DNA from: Thiothrix winogradskyi
GTDB taxonomy: Bacteria; Pseudomonadota; Gammaproteobacteria; Thiotrichales; Thiotrichaceae
Assembly: GCF_021650935.1 (NCBI RefSeq)
Contig: NZ_CP091244.1
Location: forward strand, 496,001-560,000
DNA length: 64,000 nt
Direction of reading: 5' to 3'
Part shown: one piece after another, positions 53,102 to 62,228 of the stretch
Numbering within the stretch: the stretch's first letter is position 1
How the letters are laid out: every line of letters begins with the position of its first letter
Position numbers and translations under genes: made by a program
The notes under the pieces: model-generated
Database searches by the model: none
Seen by the model: the letters and a program-made list of their open reading frames with translations, nothing else
What the model was told of the DNA's origin: nothing

Positions 53102-54967
53102 TCACTCCGTTACAGCGGCGATTTCGCCCTGCAAGGCACGAGTAAACTCCGTTTCCTGATGGCTAGTCAGCAATAAACGGTCAGTAGCGCGGGTCATTGC
53201 GACATACAATAGCTTGGCTTCGTCGACTGCACTTTCTGCTTCCGCACTAATAAAGCCCAGACCCGCAATCACCACCAGCGGAAATTCCAACCCCTTGCTG
53301 CTGTGGAAGGTCATCAGCTTTACGGTATCGTCCGCCGGGTTAAAACCTTTCTTACTCGCGGCATCGCGCAACCAAGCACAAGGCACGCCTTCCGCCTGTA
53401 TTGCCTGCCACAACGCCGCGCCCTGTTGATAATGCCGGTACAACACCGCGATGTCTGCCCATGCGGTTCCACGTTCCTCATGCCATTGGCGTAACCAACG
53501 CACCACCCGTGCAGTTTCTTCCGCAAAACTGGGGAACAAACGGCAGACCGGCGCAAAGCTGTGCCGCCCCACCATTTCAGGGACAAGCAGCGGTATATGG
53601 TCATCATCGCTATCGTGCGGTTGCAAGTATTGCCGTGCAAATTGGTAAGCAAACCCAAAGATTTCATCGGTATTGCGATAATTAAGCCGCAGCACTGTCG
53701 TGCGCCCACGTGCCTGAATCCCCACACTCGACAGGCTGAATTTCAACGCTTTGCCTTGCTGATAAATCGACTGCGCGTCATCGTACAGCAACAGCAAGGA
53801 ATCCTTTTCCGGGTCAACCATGCCGCTAATCAGTTTTAACCACGCGGGCTGAAAATCATGCCCCTCGTCAATCATGATTGCGCCATATTGCGCTTTGGGA
53901 ATCCGCCCATTTTCCACCGCAGCACTGACGGTATTCACCAGCGCATTCAAATACTCAACCCCCTGTTCCGATGGGCGATCAATGTGATATGCCCGCAATT
54001 GTTCACCGCACCAATCGTGAAAGTGGTAAACGCTTACCTTGTCATCAATGGCTTTTTCTTGCATCAATGCCCGTAACCGCGCCGCTAATGCAATGTTGTA
54101 ACACAGCACCAGAATGGGTTTGGCTAACACCTTTGCCAGATACAAACAACGGTACGCCAATATCAAGGTTTTGCCAGAACCGGCAACCCCGTGAATGACG
54201 CGATGCCCACGCCCCATGCTGCGAGCCAGTTGTTCCTGTTGCAGATCCATCACTTTCAGAATATCGGGCAACACGGTTTCGATGGGTTTATCCGCAACGT
54301 CCTCCAGTGGGTCAGCAAACAAACTGCCTTGGGAGGCAATACGAATCTCTGGGAAAATATGCCAACGGATACGATCCAATTGCGGCACGGTCAGCGGTTT
54401 GCTGAACTGGTAATCGAACATATTCCACAAACACTGCTGGAAATCTTCCGGGTCAGTATTTTCCAGCATTTCATCACTGCACAGGGTGCGATTCCACGGC
54501 AACACGGCTTGCAAATCGGTATTGCTAAACTGCTGGCGGCTCATATTGGTCAGTACCACGCCATAGCCGTAAGGGAACGCCAATTTGCCCTGATGCCTGC
54601 CCGCGTATTGAGTCAATTGCGGGTCTTGTTCGAGTTGCTGCACCAACTTATAAGCACATTGCCGCGCTTGTTCCAGCGGGTTGGTGACGGTTTTAACGCC
54701 TTGCGGGGTTAGCAAGGTCGCTGAGGCTTTGTCGATAGACTGAATGCTATCCAACTTCCAATCTTTGACTTCCAGCAGCAATAAGCCCCGCCAAGGATGC
54801 ACAATAATGAAATCGGCGTAACGCTGGCGAAAACCTTCACCCACACGCGGCTCATACCAACACAGGTAATCATCTTCCAATAACTGTTCCAAACGCCGCG
54901 CAAAACGCTTTTCGCCGGAAGTCATGCGGTTGAGGCAACTTTGTAAAGAGGGGATTAACTTAGCCAT
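53102..54967 (-). CDS. NERD-domain UvrD/Rep-type helicase
   Basis: The 621-residue product joins an N-terminal NERD nuclease-related domain (about 15-140, RYADFIIVHPWRGLLLLEVK) to a superfamily 1 helicase: Walker A HGVAGSGKTLILAYRC, Walker B IMIDEGHDFQP, LRLNYRNTDEIF, MTFHSSKGLEFPLVV and LLYVAMTRATDRLLL. All helicase motifs look intact. Such NERD-helicases are common in defence islands and may act on foreign DNA. It lies between the abiE operator relic and the PIN/RHH toxin-antitoxin pair, all on the minus strand. Confidence 0.9.
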   Translation of the reverse strand: MAKLIPSLQSCLNRMTSGEKRFARRLEQLLEDDYLCWYEPRVGEGFRQRYADFIIVHPWRGLLLLEVKDWKLDSIQSIDKASATLLTPQGVKTVTNPLEQARQCAYKLVQQLEQDPQLTQYAGRHQGKLAFPYGYGVVLTNMSRQQFSNTDLQAVLPWNRTLCSDEMLENTDPEDFQQCLWNMFDYQFSKPLTVPQLDRIRWHIFPEIRIASQGSLFADPLEDVADKPIETVLPDILKVMDLQQEQLARSMGRGHRVIHGVAGSGKTLILAYRCLYLAKVLAKPILVLCYNIALAARLRALMQEKAIDDKVSVYHFHDWCGEQLRAYHIDRPSEQGVEYLNALVNTVSAAVENGRIPKAQYGAIMIDEGHDFQPAWLKLISGMVDPEKDSLLLLYDDAQSIYQQGKALKFSLSSVGIQARGRTTVLRLNYRNTDEIFGFAYQFARQYLQPHDSDDDHIPLLVPEMVGRHSFAPVCRLFPSFAEETARVVRWLRQWHEERGTAWADIAVLYRHYQQGAALWQAIQAEGVPCAWLRDAASKKGFNPADDTVKLMTFHSSKGLEFPLVVIAGLGFISAEAESAVDEAKLLYVAMTRATDRLLLTSHQETEFTRALQGEIAAVTE

Positions 54968-55028
54968 TACTCAATTTTTTATCATTTTTAGTTGATTAAG
55001 CCGCTCATTCTTCCTCGGCAACAGTCGA

Positions 55029-55265
55029 TCACAAACGGTCAAACGCCTCCGGCTCAACATCCGGTACGGCACGCATGACCTTGAGAAAATCTGCACGAGA
55101 AGCTTGAGCCGCTTCTTGTGCCAGATAATTTTTGGTCAGCAAGGCAGACATTTTTTCAGCCGCCGCTGTTACCAAAAATTGATTGATCGAGACACCATCT
55201 GCCTTTGCCAGCTCTTTGATCTTCTCATGTAATGATTGGGGTAAACGCAATGTCAGTGTAGTCAT
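55029..55265 (-). CDS. Ribbon-helix-helix antitoxin
   Basis: This 78-residue protein starts TTLTLRLPQSLHEKIKELAK, a ribbon-helix-helix strand and helix, and continues GVSINQFLVTAAAEKMS. The C-terminal part should wrap the toxin. Its ATG overlaps the stop of the PIN toxin gene by four bases, so the order is toxin first, antitoxin second, with coupled translation. Confidence 0.88.
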   Translation of the reverse strand: MTTLTLRLPQSLHEKIKELAKADGVSINQFLVTAAAEKMSALLTKNYLAQEAAQASRADFLKVMRAVPDVEPEAFDRL

Positions 55266-55693
55266 GATGTTTGACCTCTTAATAATTCAAGAAAACGCCC
55301 CGGCGTAATCGCTTCGATCCCAAAGGTATCAATATTGGCAAAATCACGTAGGTTGTGTGTCACGATGTAACGGCTAGAGGAGGCAACCGCTAGTTCCAGT
55401 ACCATGTCGTCTTTTGGATCACTTAACCACGGTCGCCATAAAAAGAAAATGTCGTGATGGCTAGTGATTCCGCAGATGTAACGCAAAAACTGGAGAATTT
55501 CTGCTTTGCTGCTTGCCCCGGTCATGTGTTCGTCGCGGGTCAGCACATCCTGATATTCGGTATACAAGGGTACAGACAACGCCACCTGAAAATGTTCCAA
55601 CGGTAATTGTGAAACAAGCGCGTAAGAAGCGCCTTTACTGGAGCGTAACGCCGACAACATCACATTGGTATCAATCACAATTCGTGTTTTCAT
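55262..55693 (-). CDS. PIN-domain toxin (COG1569 type)
   Basis: The 143-residue PIN nuclease opens with TRIVIDTNVMLSALRSSKGA (first Asp). It has ALSVPLYTEYQDVL (Glu) and DPKDDMVLELAVASSSRYIV, with further acidic residues and a final THNLRDF Asp. All four acidic positions of the Mg site seem present, so it should be an active RNase. It is divergent from the Phd/YefM antitoxin gene over a 104-bp gap. Confidence 0.9.
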   Translation of the reverse strand: MKTRIVIDTNVMLSALRSSKGASYALVSQLPLEHFQVALSVPLYTEYQDVLTRDEHMTGASSKAEILQFLRYICGITSHHDIFFLWRPWLSDPKDDMVLELAVASSSRYIVTHNLRDFANIDTFGIEAITPGRFLELLRGQTS

Positions 55694-55797
55694 GGTGTCA
55701 TATATACAACCATTTGTAGTGGTCTGGCAAGTCTCTTGCCAAAACAGGCAATCCGCCTATACTGTCTGTATTAGCCATAACTGTCAGTGAGGATACC

Positions 55798-56295
55798 ATG
55801 CAAGTCTTACCAGCCCTTGAGGTAAAAAGCAGGTTCGGGCGTGTTTCCAATATTGTGAAGTCTGGGGAGCTTGTCACCATCACCCAACATGGCGAACCGA
55901 CGATGGTTTTGTTTCCACTCAAGCTTGCCCAAGAAGTTCTCAAAGTTTACCGCACACAGGGAAAACCCAATACCCAGCAAGATGAAGGTGAAGGGTTGTT
56001 AGCATGGCTCGAAGCCAGAACCGCCAAACCCGCTTTTGATGAGCAAGCAGAGAAAGAAAGAATCCTGCAAAAGCTTGAAGAGGCAACAGGGCGGAAATTG
56101 AAGCGGTTTGCCAGCAAGGAAGAGGCTTTAGCTGCTTCTGAGCGTGCTTACCAAGAAGCCAAGCAGAACAACCCAACACCCATGACAGAGGAAGAGGAAA
56201 ACGAGCTGATGAAAATCATAGAAGAGGAGCGGGAAGCTGTATGGCAAGAACAGCAAGCAGAAAAAGCAAAACACCTTGCGTCTGTTAGTCCATAA
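55798..56295 (+). CDS. Phd/YefM-type antitoxin with long C-terminal extension
   Basis: The first 60 residues are a Phd/YefM fold (ALEVKSRFGRVSNIVKSGEL, then VTITQHGEPTMVLFP). Beyond it lies an unusually long Glu/Lys/Ala-rich helical tail to residue 165, while typical members end near 85. It is followed 15 bp later by the truncated PIN gene, which marks it as that toxin's antitoxin. The long tail could be the toxin-binding part. Confidence 0.85.
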   Translation: MQVLPALEVKSRFGRVSNIVKSGELVTITQHGEPTMVLFPLKLAQEVLKVYRTQGKPNTQQDEGEGLLAWLEARTAKPAFDEQAEKERILQKLEEATGRKLKRFASKEEALAASERAYQEAKQNNPTPMTEEEENELMKIIEEEREAVWQEQQAEKAKHLASVSP

Positions 56296-56310
56296 CCCGA
56301 ACTCATCACG

Positions 56311-56538
56311 ATGACTATCACTAAAAAACGGCTGGTACTGGATACAAACACACTCATTAGCGCTTTCCAAAACGAAACCTCTAGCAGTGCTTCATTTTTT
56401 AAGCAGGTAAAATACACCCACGAGCTGTTAGTTTCTGATGAAACGCTTTTAGAACTCACTAAAGTGATTTTCCGCCCCTACTTTGACAAGAAATTTGCAG
56501 GTAACGACGGCAAGCGAGAGGAGTTGCTGGCAGAGTAA
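56311..56538 (+). pseudogene. Truncated PIN-domain toxin
   Basis: This 75-residue frame begins KRLVLDTNTLISAFQNETSS, the PIN first strand with its Asp, and reaches the middle of the fold (DETLLELTKVIFRPYFDKKF). It then stops at TAA 56536-56538, exactly where a 91-bp palindromic element begins. The C-terminal half with the remaining acidic residues is missing, and no continuation is found after the element. It is almost surely inactive. Confidence 0.8.
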
Positions 56539-56627
56539 ATCAAAGGGGTCAGACTCGATTGATTATTGTTTGGTGTTGAGCTATCACTATTGTTTATAGA
56601 ATCAATCGAGTCCGACCCCTTTGATTT
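56537..56627. repeat. 91-bp palindromic element (MITE/RAYT-type)
   Basis: Two 28-bp arms (56537-56564 and 56600-56627) are inverted copies with one mismatch, joined by a 35-bp loop. The arms carry the GGGGTCAGACTCGATTGATT-like sequence seen in dispersed palindromes linked to REP-associated transposases. Its left end supplies the stop of the broken PIN gene, and its right end touches the abiEii stop. No transposase lies within it. Confidence 0.85.
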
Positions 56628-57523
56628 TACATCGTAAACTGCTGAGCTGTATCACCCGCCTCTAAAAATTGCATAACCCGCGTGCATTCGCCCTGCACGG
56701 TGTCTGCCAGATAAGTCCAAAAGGCGGTATTTTCTACTGTGCGCACCACTACAGCAGTTGGGAGAAAGCGGCGCATTTCCTGCACAAAATAGCGATGAAT
56801 ATCTGGGTCATCACGCAACTGCTGGGAACGTTGTGCCATCAATTGCGTAAACTGTTGGGTCGCATAGCGATGATCAATCACCTTCTTTGCTACCAAGTCT
56901 AATGGAGCATTAATATTTTGTTGCCGCAACCAAGTGATGTCCCACAAGTCACGGTTTTTGATGCGATTAGGGCGTAACGCGAAAGCCACTAATTTGTCAG
57001 CAAGAATTTCTTCACGGCTTTCGGCTTGCAGGATCAGACCGGATGTTCCCATGTCCACCCCGTAATGGTTGCGTAATACCTGCGGGCGTTTGTCGTAACT
57101 GGGGATAGCGCAAATGTCGATGTTAATGCGCTGGGCAGGCAAATGCCGTTGTTTCGGCTGGGTAATCACCCGTAATTTCCACGTATCCACATTGCCCGAT
57201 TCGCGGCTTGGCTCGCTGACTTCAACCGCAAGACCGTATTTTACCCGTAAACGTTCAACCAATACCGCGCCCAAGTGACTCAGGGTTTCACGCTGAAAGT
57301 CAGCACCGCCGGTAAAATCCAAATCTTCGCTTAAACGGTTAGAGCCGTAACACGCCCGCAAGCAAGTGCCACCGATGAAGGTCAATTGACTCAACAACCC
57401 CGCTTCCGCCATCTCCCGCAGGATGTCATGGTGCAGCAACTCTTTTTCCACCACGATGCGTAACGGGGCTAGATCACCTTGCTCTTGCATGGCTTGGGAA
57501 ACAAGCTGGTCAAACAAGTTCAT
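56627..57523 (-). CDS. abiEii: AbiEii-type nucleotidyltransferase toxin
   Basis: AbiEii is the toxin of a type IV system. The family's GTP-dependent nucleotidyltransferase fold is seen in FIGGTCLRACYGSNRLSEDL and DLDFTGGADF, with the GGT and DxD residues. KLRVITQPKQRHLPAQRINI and EEILADKLVAFALR follow. I start at ATG 57523 (MNLFDQLVSQ), since GGGAGG lies upstream; length 298. It overlaps abiEi by 14 bp. The stop TAA is made partly by the palindromic element, so the C-terminus may be slightly altered. Confidence 0.92.
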   Translation of the reverse strand: MNLFDQLVSQAMQEQGDLAPLRIVVEKELLHHDILREMAEAGLLSQLTFIGGTCLRACYGSNRLSEDLDFTGGADFQRETLSHLGAVLVERLRVKYGLAVEVSEPSRESGNVDTWKLRVITQPKQRHLPAQRINIDICAIPSYDKRPQVLRNHYGVDMGTSGLILQAESREEILADKLVAFALRPNRIKNRDLWDITWLRQQNINAPLDLVAKKVIDHRYATQQFTQLMAQRSQQLRDDPDIHRYFVQEMRRFLPTAVVVRTVENTAFWTYLADTVQGECTRVMQFLEAGDTAQQFTM

Positions 57524-58058
57524 GGGCAACCTCCCAGTCAATTAAATCCGTATCGCGACAGGTGCGTTTCATATCGCGTAACGCCAATCCCACATTTGCC
57601 CGCCACAAATGGCAACGGGTGTCGTAAACCAGTTGGTTTGCCAAATCTGCTGCCTGCTTTTTGGTGTGGATGAATTCAATCTTGCCGAAGTTGCCACAAT
57701 CCATAATATGCGTGCGTCCCGATGACATCAGCGTAACCCAGTTCATGGGAAGCTGAGAGATAACCCCCGCATCACTCAAGGCTGATTCCAGACTGATGTA
57801 ATTAAATTCACCCGCCCGCAACCGCGCTGCCGCACGGTACAACAGCAAGCCATCGTTAGCGCAGGTTTCTGGGTAAAGGTATAAACCCCGGCAAATGCGT
57901 TTAAGCAAGCCAGTCTGCTCTGCACGGCTGAGTAATGCTTTGAATGCAGCAGGGGTTTGTTCCGGCATTGCGCCACGTAAATCACTCAAGGTGAACAAAC
58001 AATGTTCACTGTTAGCCAGTGCTTTGAGCGTATTTGCCAAGTGTTTAATCGGTTGCAT
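57510..58058 (-). CDS. abiEi: AbiEi-type antitoxin/repressor
   Basis: The 182-residue product has an N-terminal winged-helix (FTLSDLRGAMPEQTPAAFKA, LLKRICRGLYLYPE) and the AbiEi C-terminal domain (FNYISLESALSDAGVISQLP). It should repress its own operon and prevent toxin activity without a stable toxin complex. The ATG at 58058 and the next eight codons lie inside the right 94-bp repeat, directly after the operator-like inverted repeat. Confidence 0.92.
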   Translation of the reverse strand: MQPIKHLANTLKALANSEHCLFTLSDLRGAMPEQTPAAFKALLSRAEQTGLLKRICRGLYLYPETCANDGLLLYRAAARLRAGEFNYISLESALSDAGVISQLPMNWVTLMSSGRTHIMDCGNFGKIEFIHTKKQAADLANQLVYDTRCHLWRANVGLALRDMKRTCRDTDLIDWEVAHELV

Positions 58059-58124
58059 CGCTATTTAGGTCTACATGAAGTTACGCTTAGTGTAGCTCAA
58101 TGTAGACTTAACGAGGGCAATCAA
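58031..58124 (-). repeat. 94-bp direct repeat, right copy: abiE operator and abiEi start
   Basis: This copy is functional: the inverted repeat GTCTACAT/ATGTAGAC (58069-58076 and 58100-58107, 23 bp apart) precedes ATG 58058 of abiEi. It also covers the last codons and stop of the upstream methyltransferase gene. The arms are identical in both copies although the flanks have drifted. Confidence 0.9.
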
Positions 58125-60690
58125 GGGTTATTTCGCTGAATCTTTCCGCCGTCACCACCTTCGGCACGAGCCGCCCGCTTTTCCCCGGTAACATCAGCAC
58201 AATAGCGCGGTTGTGTGCATCGCTGTAGCTGACGTGTAGCGGTTTGTCGTTGCCGTAGAAATACAGGCGGTCAAACGGGGTGTTTTGCACGATCCATTGC
58301 GCGACTTCCAGCATGTTTTCATCGGGGACGATGAAATCACAGGCTGCACCCTTGCGTTCGCAGATCAGGTTGCCACGGGTATTTACTTCATGGGCGGCGT
58401 GTTGGTCGCGTTTGGGGTCGATGCTGCCCTTGATGTGTTTGGCGAGTTCGGGGGAACAGAAACCGTAGGTGAGTTCGATACCGCCAAAGTAATCCATTAC
58501 CGGGTCGATAATGTGCAGGGCAAGCGCGGCGAGTGCGTTATAGGTGTCAGGCTGTTTGGGGAGGTTGGGTAAGCCGGTGTTGGCTTGGGTTGCGCCGCAT
58601 TCGATGAAGTCGCGGAAGGTGTGGTATTGACCGCAGGGGTCATCCAACGCGGGGGTGTGTTGCGCGGGTTGCAGTTCAAAGCCCACGACTGCCAAGCGTA
58701 AACGCTGCAAAGTGGCATCGAATTGTTCGGGGGGCATTCCGTAACCGTCTACGGCAAATTCAGGGTGGGTTGCCAGCACCTGGTCAAAGGCAAGTTGTTC
58801 GGCGTAGTGCGGGAAATCGGGGGTGAGGAAACGCGCTTTCCGGTACAGGTAAGGCGGGGTGTAGGTGTCGCCGTATTTGTAATACTCGAAACGCTGATTG
58901 ACTAGGCTGATTTTGATGCGTTCTAGCAAGCGCGGCAGGGGCGATTCTTCAAAGTCATCGTATTTCATCAGCGATAATTTGCCGGATTCGGCGTGGATTT
59001 TCAGCAAATCGGCGGAGGTCACGTCACCGAAAACGAAGGTGGCGCAACCGATGTAGACCCGCAGAATCGGCGGCAATGCCACGACTTGCGCGGTGTGGAA
59101 GGTGAATGCGCCTTCTTCATCGAGATAGCCATAGCCTTGCGCGGCGGCTTGTTGGCACATTTGGCGCAGCAACGCGGGGTTGCCTGCTGAGAATAACAGG
59201 CGTTCGCCGTCGGTTTGGGCGTGTTGGTAGTTTTGGAAGAAGGCTTTGACATCGCGCTTGAGGCTTTCCGGCAAGTGGCGGTAGATGCGTTGTTGGTCGA
59301 AACGGCGCATCGCAAAGTACACCGTGAGGTCATCGCGGCGGCCGTCGAAGGCGAGTTTCAGCAGTTCATCACCCTGGAAGCGTTGCAGGAATTTCAGGGC
59401 GCGTTGTGTTGTGCCGAATAGTTCTTTGCTGGCGGTAAGGTCGGGGAATTCGTCGTCTTGGGGCGGTCTGCCCAGTTCTAGCCAGCGTAGCCAGAGTGCA
59501 TCCAATAAGGTTGCGTGTTGTTCGTAGAAGGCGCGTTCTTTGTCGGCTTTGGTGAGGCGGGCAGCGCGTTCGGCTTTGGGAGCTTTCTGCACTTTGGGTA
59601 ATTGGCTGATCAGGCGATTGGCGGTAGCACGGTTGCGGTAGCGGCGTTCCAGAAATGCTTGTTCTGCGTCTTTGTCTTTGAATACGAAAAATACGCCGGG
59701 GCCGACGGCTACCGGGTCTTCATCGAGTACGTGACGCAAGTATTCGCGGAATTCTTCTTGGGAATAATAGCGTTGGAAGGTGTTGCGGCTGGTGAGTACG
59801 CCATCACGGAACAAACGCCCGCGTTCGGGGGATTGTTCGCCGAGCATGACCGCCGCGCACAGGAATTGGGTGCAAAGTTGGTATGCGCCTAACACAGCTT
59901 CCATGCGTTCGGTTTTGTCTTCGATCACGTTGATGACGAAGCCGAGGTTGACTATATCGGCACTGTGTTTGGGGTTTTCGGGGCAGAAATGCGGGTCCCA
60001 GCCATTGGCGGTGATGTCGTTTTGGCGCAGGATGTCTACGTCGCTACCTTTGCCACAACCGTAGTCGAAAATCGTGTGTTTGCCTTCCAGAAAGTCATGC
60101 TTGGCGAGGAGTTGCATGGGTTTGGAGAGGGCGTAGCGAGTTAGCGCGGTGCGGTGGCGTTCGACGTTGGAAGTCTTTTCGGTAGTTTCGGGTGGTGCTA
60201 TTTCACTTCCATCGAGTTTAACCAGCATGTGATCGACGACTTTGTAGCCTGCATTGCGGAGGCGTTCTTCCCATTGTTTTTTATAGCCGATTTTGCGGGA
60301 GTCTTTGAAAAGTCCGGCATCTTCGAGTTGCTTGGTAAGCGCGGCGAATTTGGGAATGTCGGGGTGATCGGGGGGGAGAAGGAGTTCTTTGCGGTGGAGG
60401 ATAGGGGGGTTGATTGACTTACCATAGTCTCGGTTTGATCTTTCTATTTTAGAGTCTTTCTTCTTTAGAGTTAGACTCATTAACAAACTAGGAAAATAAT
60501 TCTCAAATATATCAGTATATATCAAAAATGAAATGGTATTTTGACGATTATTCGTCTTAAGGATATTTGCCGTCTCCAATTCAAAACTAGGCAATGATTT
60601 TATTTCAGATAAAATCATTGCGTCTAGTCTTGAAAGCTTTAAGGAATCAAGATAAATATAATGATCATTGCCAACTACTTTACCTTGCAT
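58108..60690 (-). CDS. DNA phosphorothioation-associated putative methyltransferase
   Basis: The 860-residue product follows the family of phosphorothioation-associated putative methyltransferases: NPPILHRKELLLPPDHPDIP, then HRTALTRYALSKPMQLLA and the SAM site TIFDYGCGKGSDVDILRQ, followed by ANGWDPHF and DIVNLGFVINVIEDKTER. The long C-terminal half is characteristic but of unknown function. Its first 90 codons are AT-rich, unlike the GC-richer remainder, so the gene spans a composition break near 60,420. Its ATG overlaps the DGQHR stop (TAATG). The stop lies inside the right abiE repeat. Confidence 0.88.
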   Translation of the reverse strand: MQGKVVGNDHYIYLDSLKLSRLDAMILSEIKSLPSFELETANILKTNNRQNTISFLIYTDIFENYFPSLLMSLTLKKKDSKIERSNRDYGKSINPPILHRKELLLPPDHPDIPKFAALTKQLEDAGLFKDSRKIGYKKQWEERLRNAGYKVVDHMLVKLDGSEIAPPETTEKTSNVERHRTALTRYALSKPMQLLAKHDFLEGKHTIFDYGCGKGSDVDILRQNDITANGWDPHFCPENPKHSADIVNLGFVINVIEDKTERMEAVLGAYQLCTQFLCAAVMLGEQSPERGRLFRDGVLTSRNTFQRYYSQEEFREYLRHVLDEDPVAVGPGVFFVFKDKDAEQAFLERRYRNRATANRLISQLPKVQKAPKAERAARLTKADKERAFYEQHATLLDALWLRWLELGRPPQDDEFPDLTASKELFGTTQRALKFLQRFQGDELLKLAFDGRRDDLTVYFAMRRFDQQRIYRHLPESLKRDVKAFFQNYQHAQTDGERLLFSAGNPALLRQMCQQAAAQGYGYLDEEGAFTFHTAQVVALPPILRVYIGCATFVFGDVTSADLLKIHAESGKLSLMKYDDFEESPLPRLLERIKISLVNQRFEYYKYGDTYTPPYLYRKARFLTPDFPHYAEQLAFDQVLATHPEFAVDGYGMPPEQFDATLQRLRLAVVGFELQPAQHTPALDDPCGQYHTFRDFIECGATQANTGLPNLPKQPDTYNALAALALHIIDPVMDYFGGIELTYGFCSPELAKHIKGSIDPKRDQHAAHEVNTRGNLICERKGAACDFIVPDENMLEVAQWIVQNTPFDRLYFYGNDKPLHVSYSDAHNRAIVLMLPGKSGRLVPKVVTAERFSEITLDCPR

Positions 60691-62228
60691 TATGACCTAA
60701 CGTATTTTTTAAAAATACTTTCATTAAGTGTAGATGATCTTCCTAGATTTTTGAGGAAGTCATTGTAGTCTTTGTACGCAATTTCAAGTATGTGTTTAAT
60801 ATCATCCTCAGAAAGTTCATTTTCATGGCGTCTGTGTTCTTTTGAGTAATTATCTTTGAATTTATTGAAAAGTTGTTTTGAAACATCTTGACGACATATT
60901 TCAAGCTGCTCGGCGATACGTTTATTCAATATCTCATTAGATGAACTCCATATTTCAAGCATTATATATCTATACTTTGGCCAAGAATTAGGCTTCATTT
61001 CGTTGAGAGATACAATTTGTCCAAAAGTAGTGTTACTGTTATGCAGAATTTTAATATCTCCATTGCTCTCATTAAACTGCATTTCCCCAATAAATAAATT
61101 AATTATTCGTTTAAATGATACCAATGATTTTGGATAAAAGAATTCATTGATTTGGGAAAGATACTCCACCAAAAGTGTTTCTATTGATGAATCATCTGTC
61201 TTATTATCTATTGCACACGCTTCTACCTCCCCAAAAAAGGTGCAAATCAGAGATGCTTGAAATGCCTGAGATGAAAATACATCATTATATAATTGTTTTA
61301 TTGTTCTGTGTACTACATCTTTTATAGCAGTGCCGTCAGTAAGCTTTGATTTATCTTTGTTATCACGCAGGTAATATTCAGAGCGAATGCTGTAGAGTTC
61401 TTGAATCCTTGAGTCTAATCTTTTCTTTGTATCATTCAAATCTTTAAGAACCTTCTCGATTCTTGGTAAGTGTTTTAATGATAGTTTATCTTTTCTATCA
61501 CTTAAGTCCTTCATGTATTCTTCAAATACATTAATCTCTCCTTGACCATTGAAAATCATTGAATTGATGTGAGTATCATCACTTCTTTTTATGTTACCTT
61601 TTAATTGCAAGGTCGCTTCACTGTATACTCTAAATGGCAAAAATTGCTTGTAAAATTTTATTATGAATTTTCCATAGAATAACATAAAATTTTTATTTAG
61701 AATGTCAGCAGACTCACTAGAAAAGTGGAAACGTGACAAACTGTCATATTGCTCTTGAAGTAAATCGTTATGACCATTTAGCTTCTCTAATCCAGTCTCA
61801 AAATCACTTCTATTACCAAACTTACCTTTTCTATCACCTAATCCTACTGTGGATTCCACGGTACTCAATACAAGATGTTCTATGGTATAGTAAAGGCTTT
61901 TAACGCTGCTAATTGCGATTGGATTATTTAATTTTTGCTTTTCTTCGTCGAGATCTATGTTATTTATATTAAGAAAATGATCAGAACGCTGATCGGACGA
62001 ATCCTTTATCTCACTTAAGACAGATCGCATAAAAAATGAAATTAAATCATTGTCATCTAACAATAGATTTCGTGCGCCAGAAACTGGACGAGCTGTCTTG
62101 TTCAATGTTAAAAAAACTGATCGAGCTGCTTTTTCGAGACTATAATCACCATTATAGTTAATGTCTAAACTAGGAACTGTACATATGATTACTGGCAATT
62201 CAACCTCTTTAAGATTGAATTGTCTAAT
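60690..62228 (-). pseudogene. DGQHR-domain protein (DndB-like), 3' part, split by an IS
   Basis: This AT-rich frame of about 510 codons is the C-terminal part of a gene split by the IS element. It opens right after the insertion with RQFNLKEVELPVIICTVPSL. An in-frame ATG at 62258 inside the IS could fake a start. The sequence is hydrophilic, with long helices in the C-terminal half (for example IEKVLKDLNDTKKRLDSRI). With the 5' part it makes one DGQHR protein, a relative of DndB, the regulator of DNA phosphorothioation. It is coupled to the methyltransferase gene. Confidence 0.82.
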
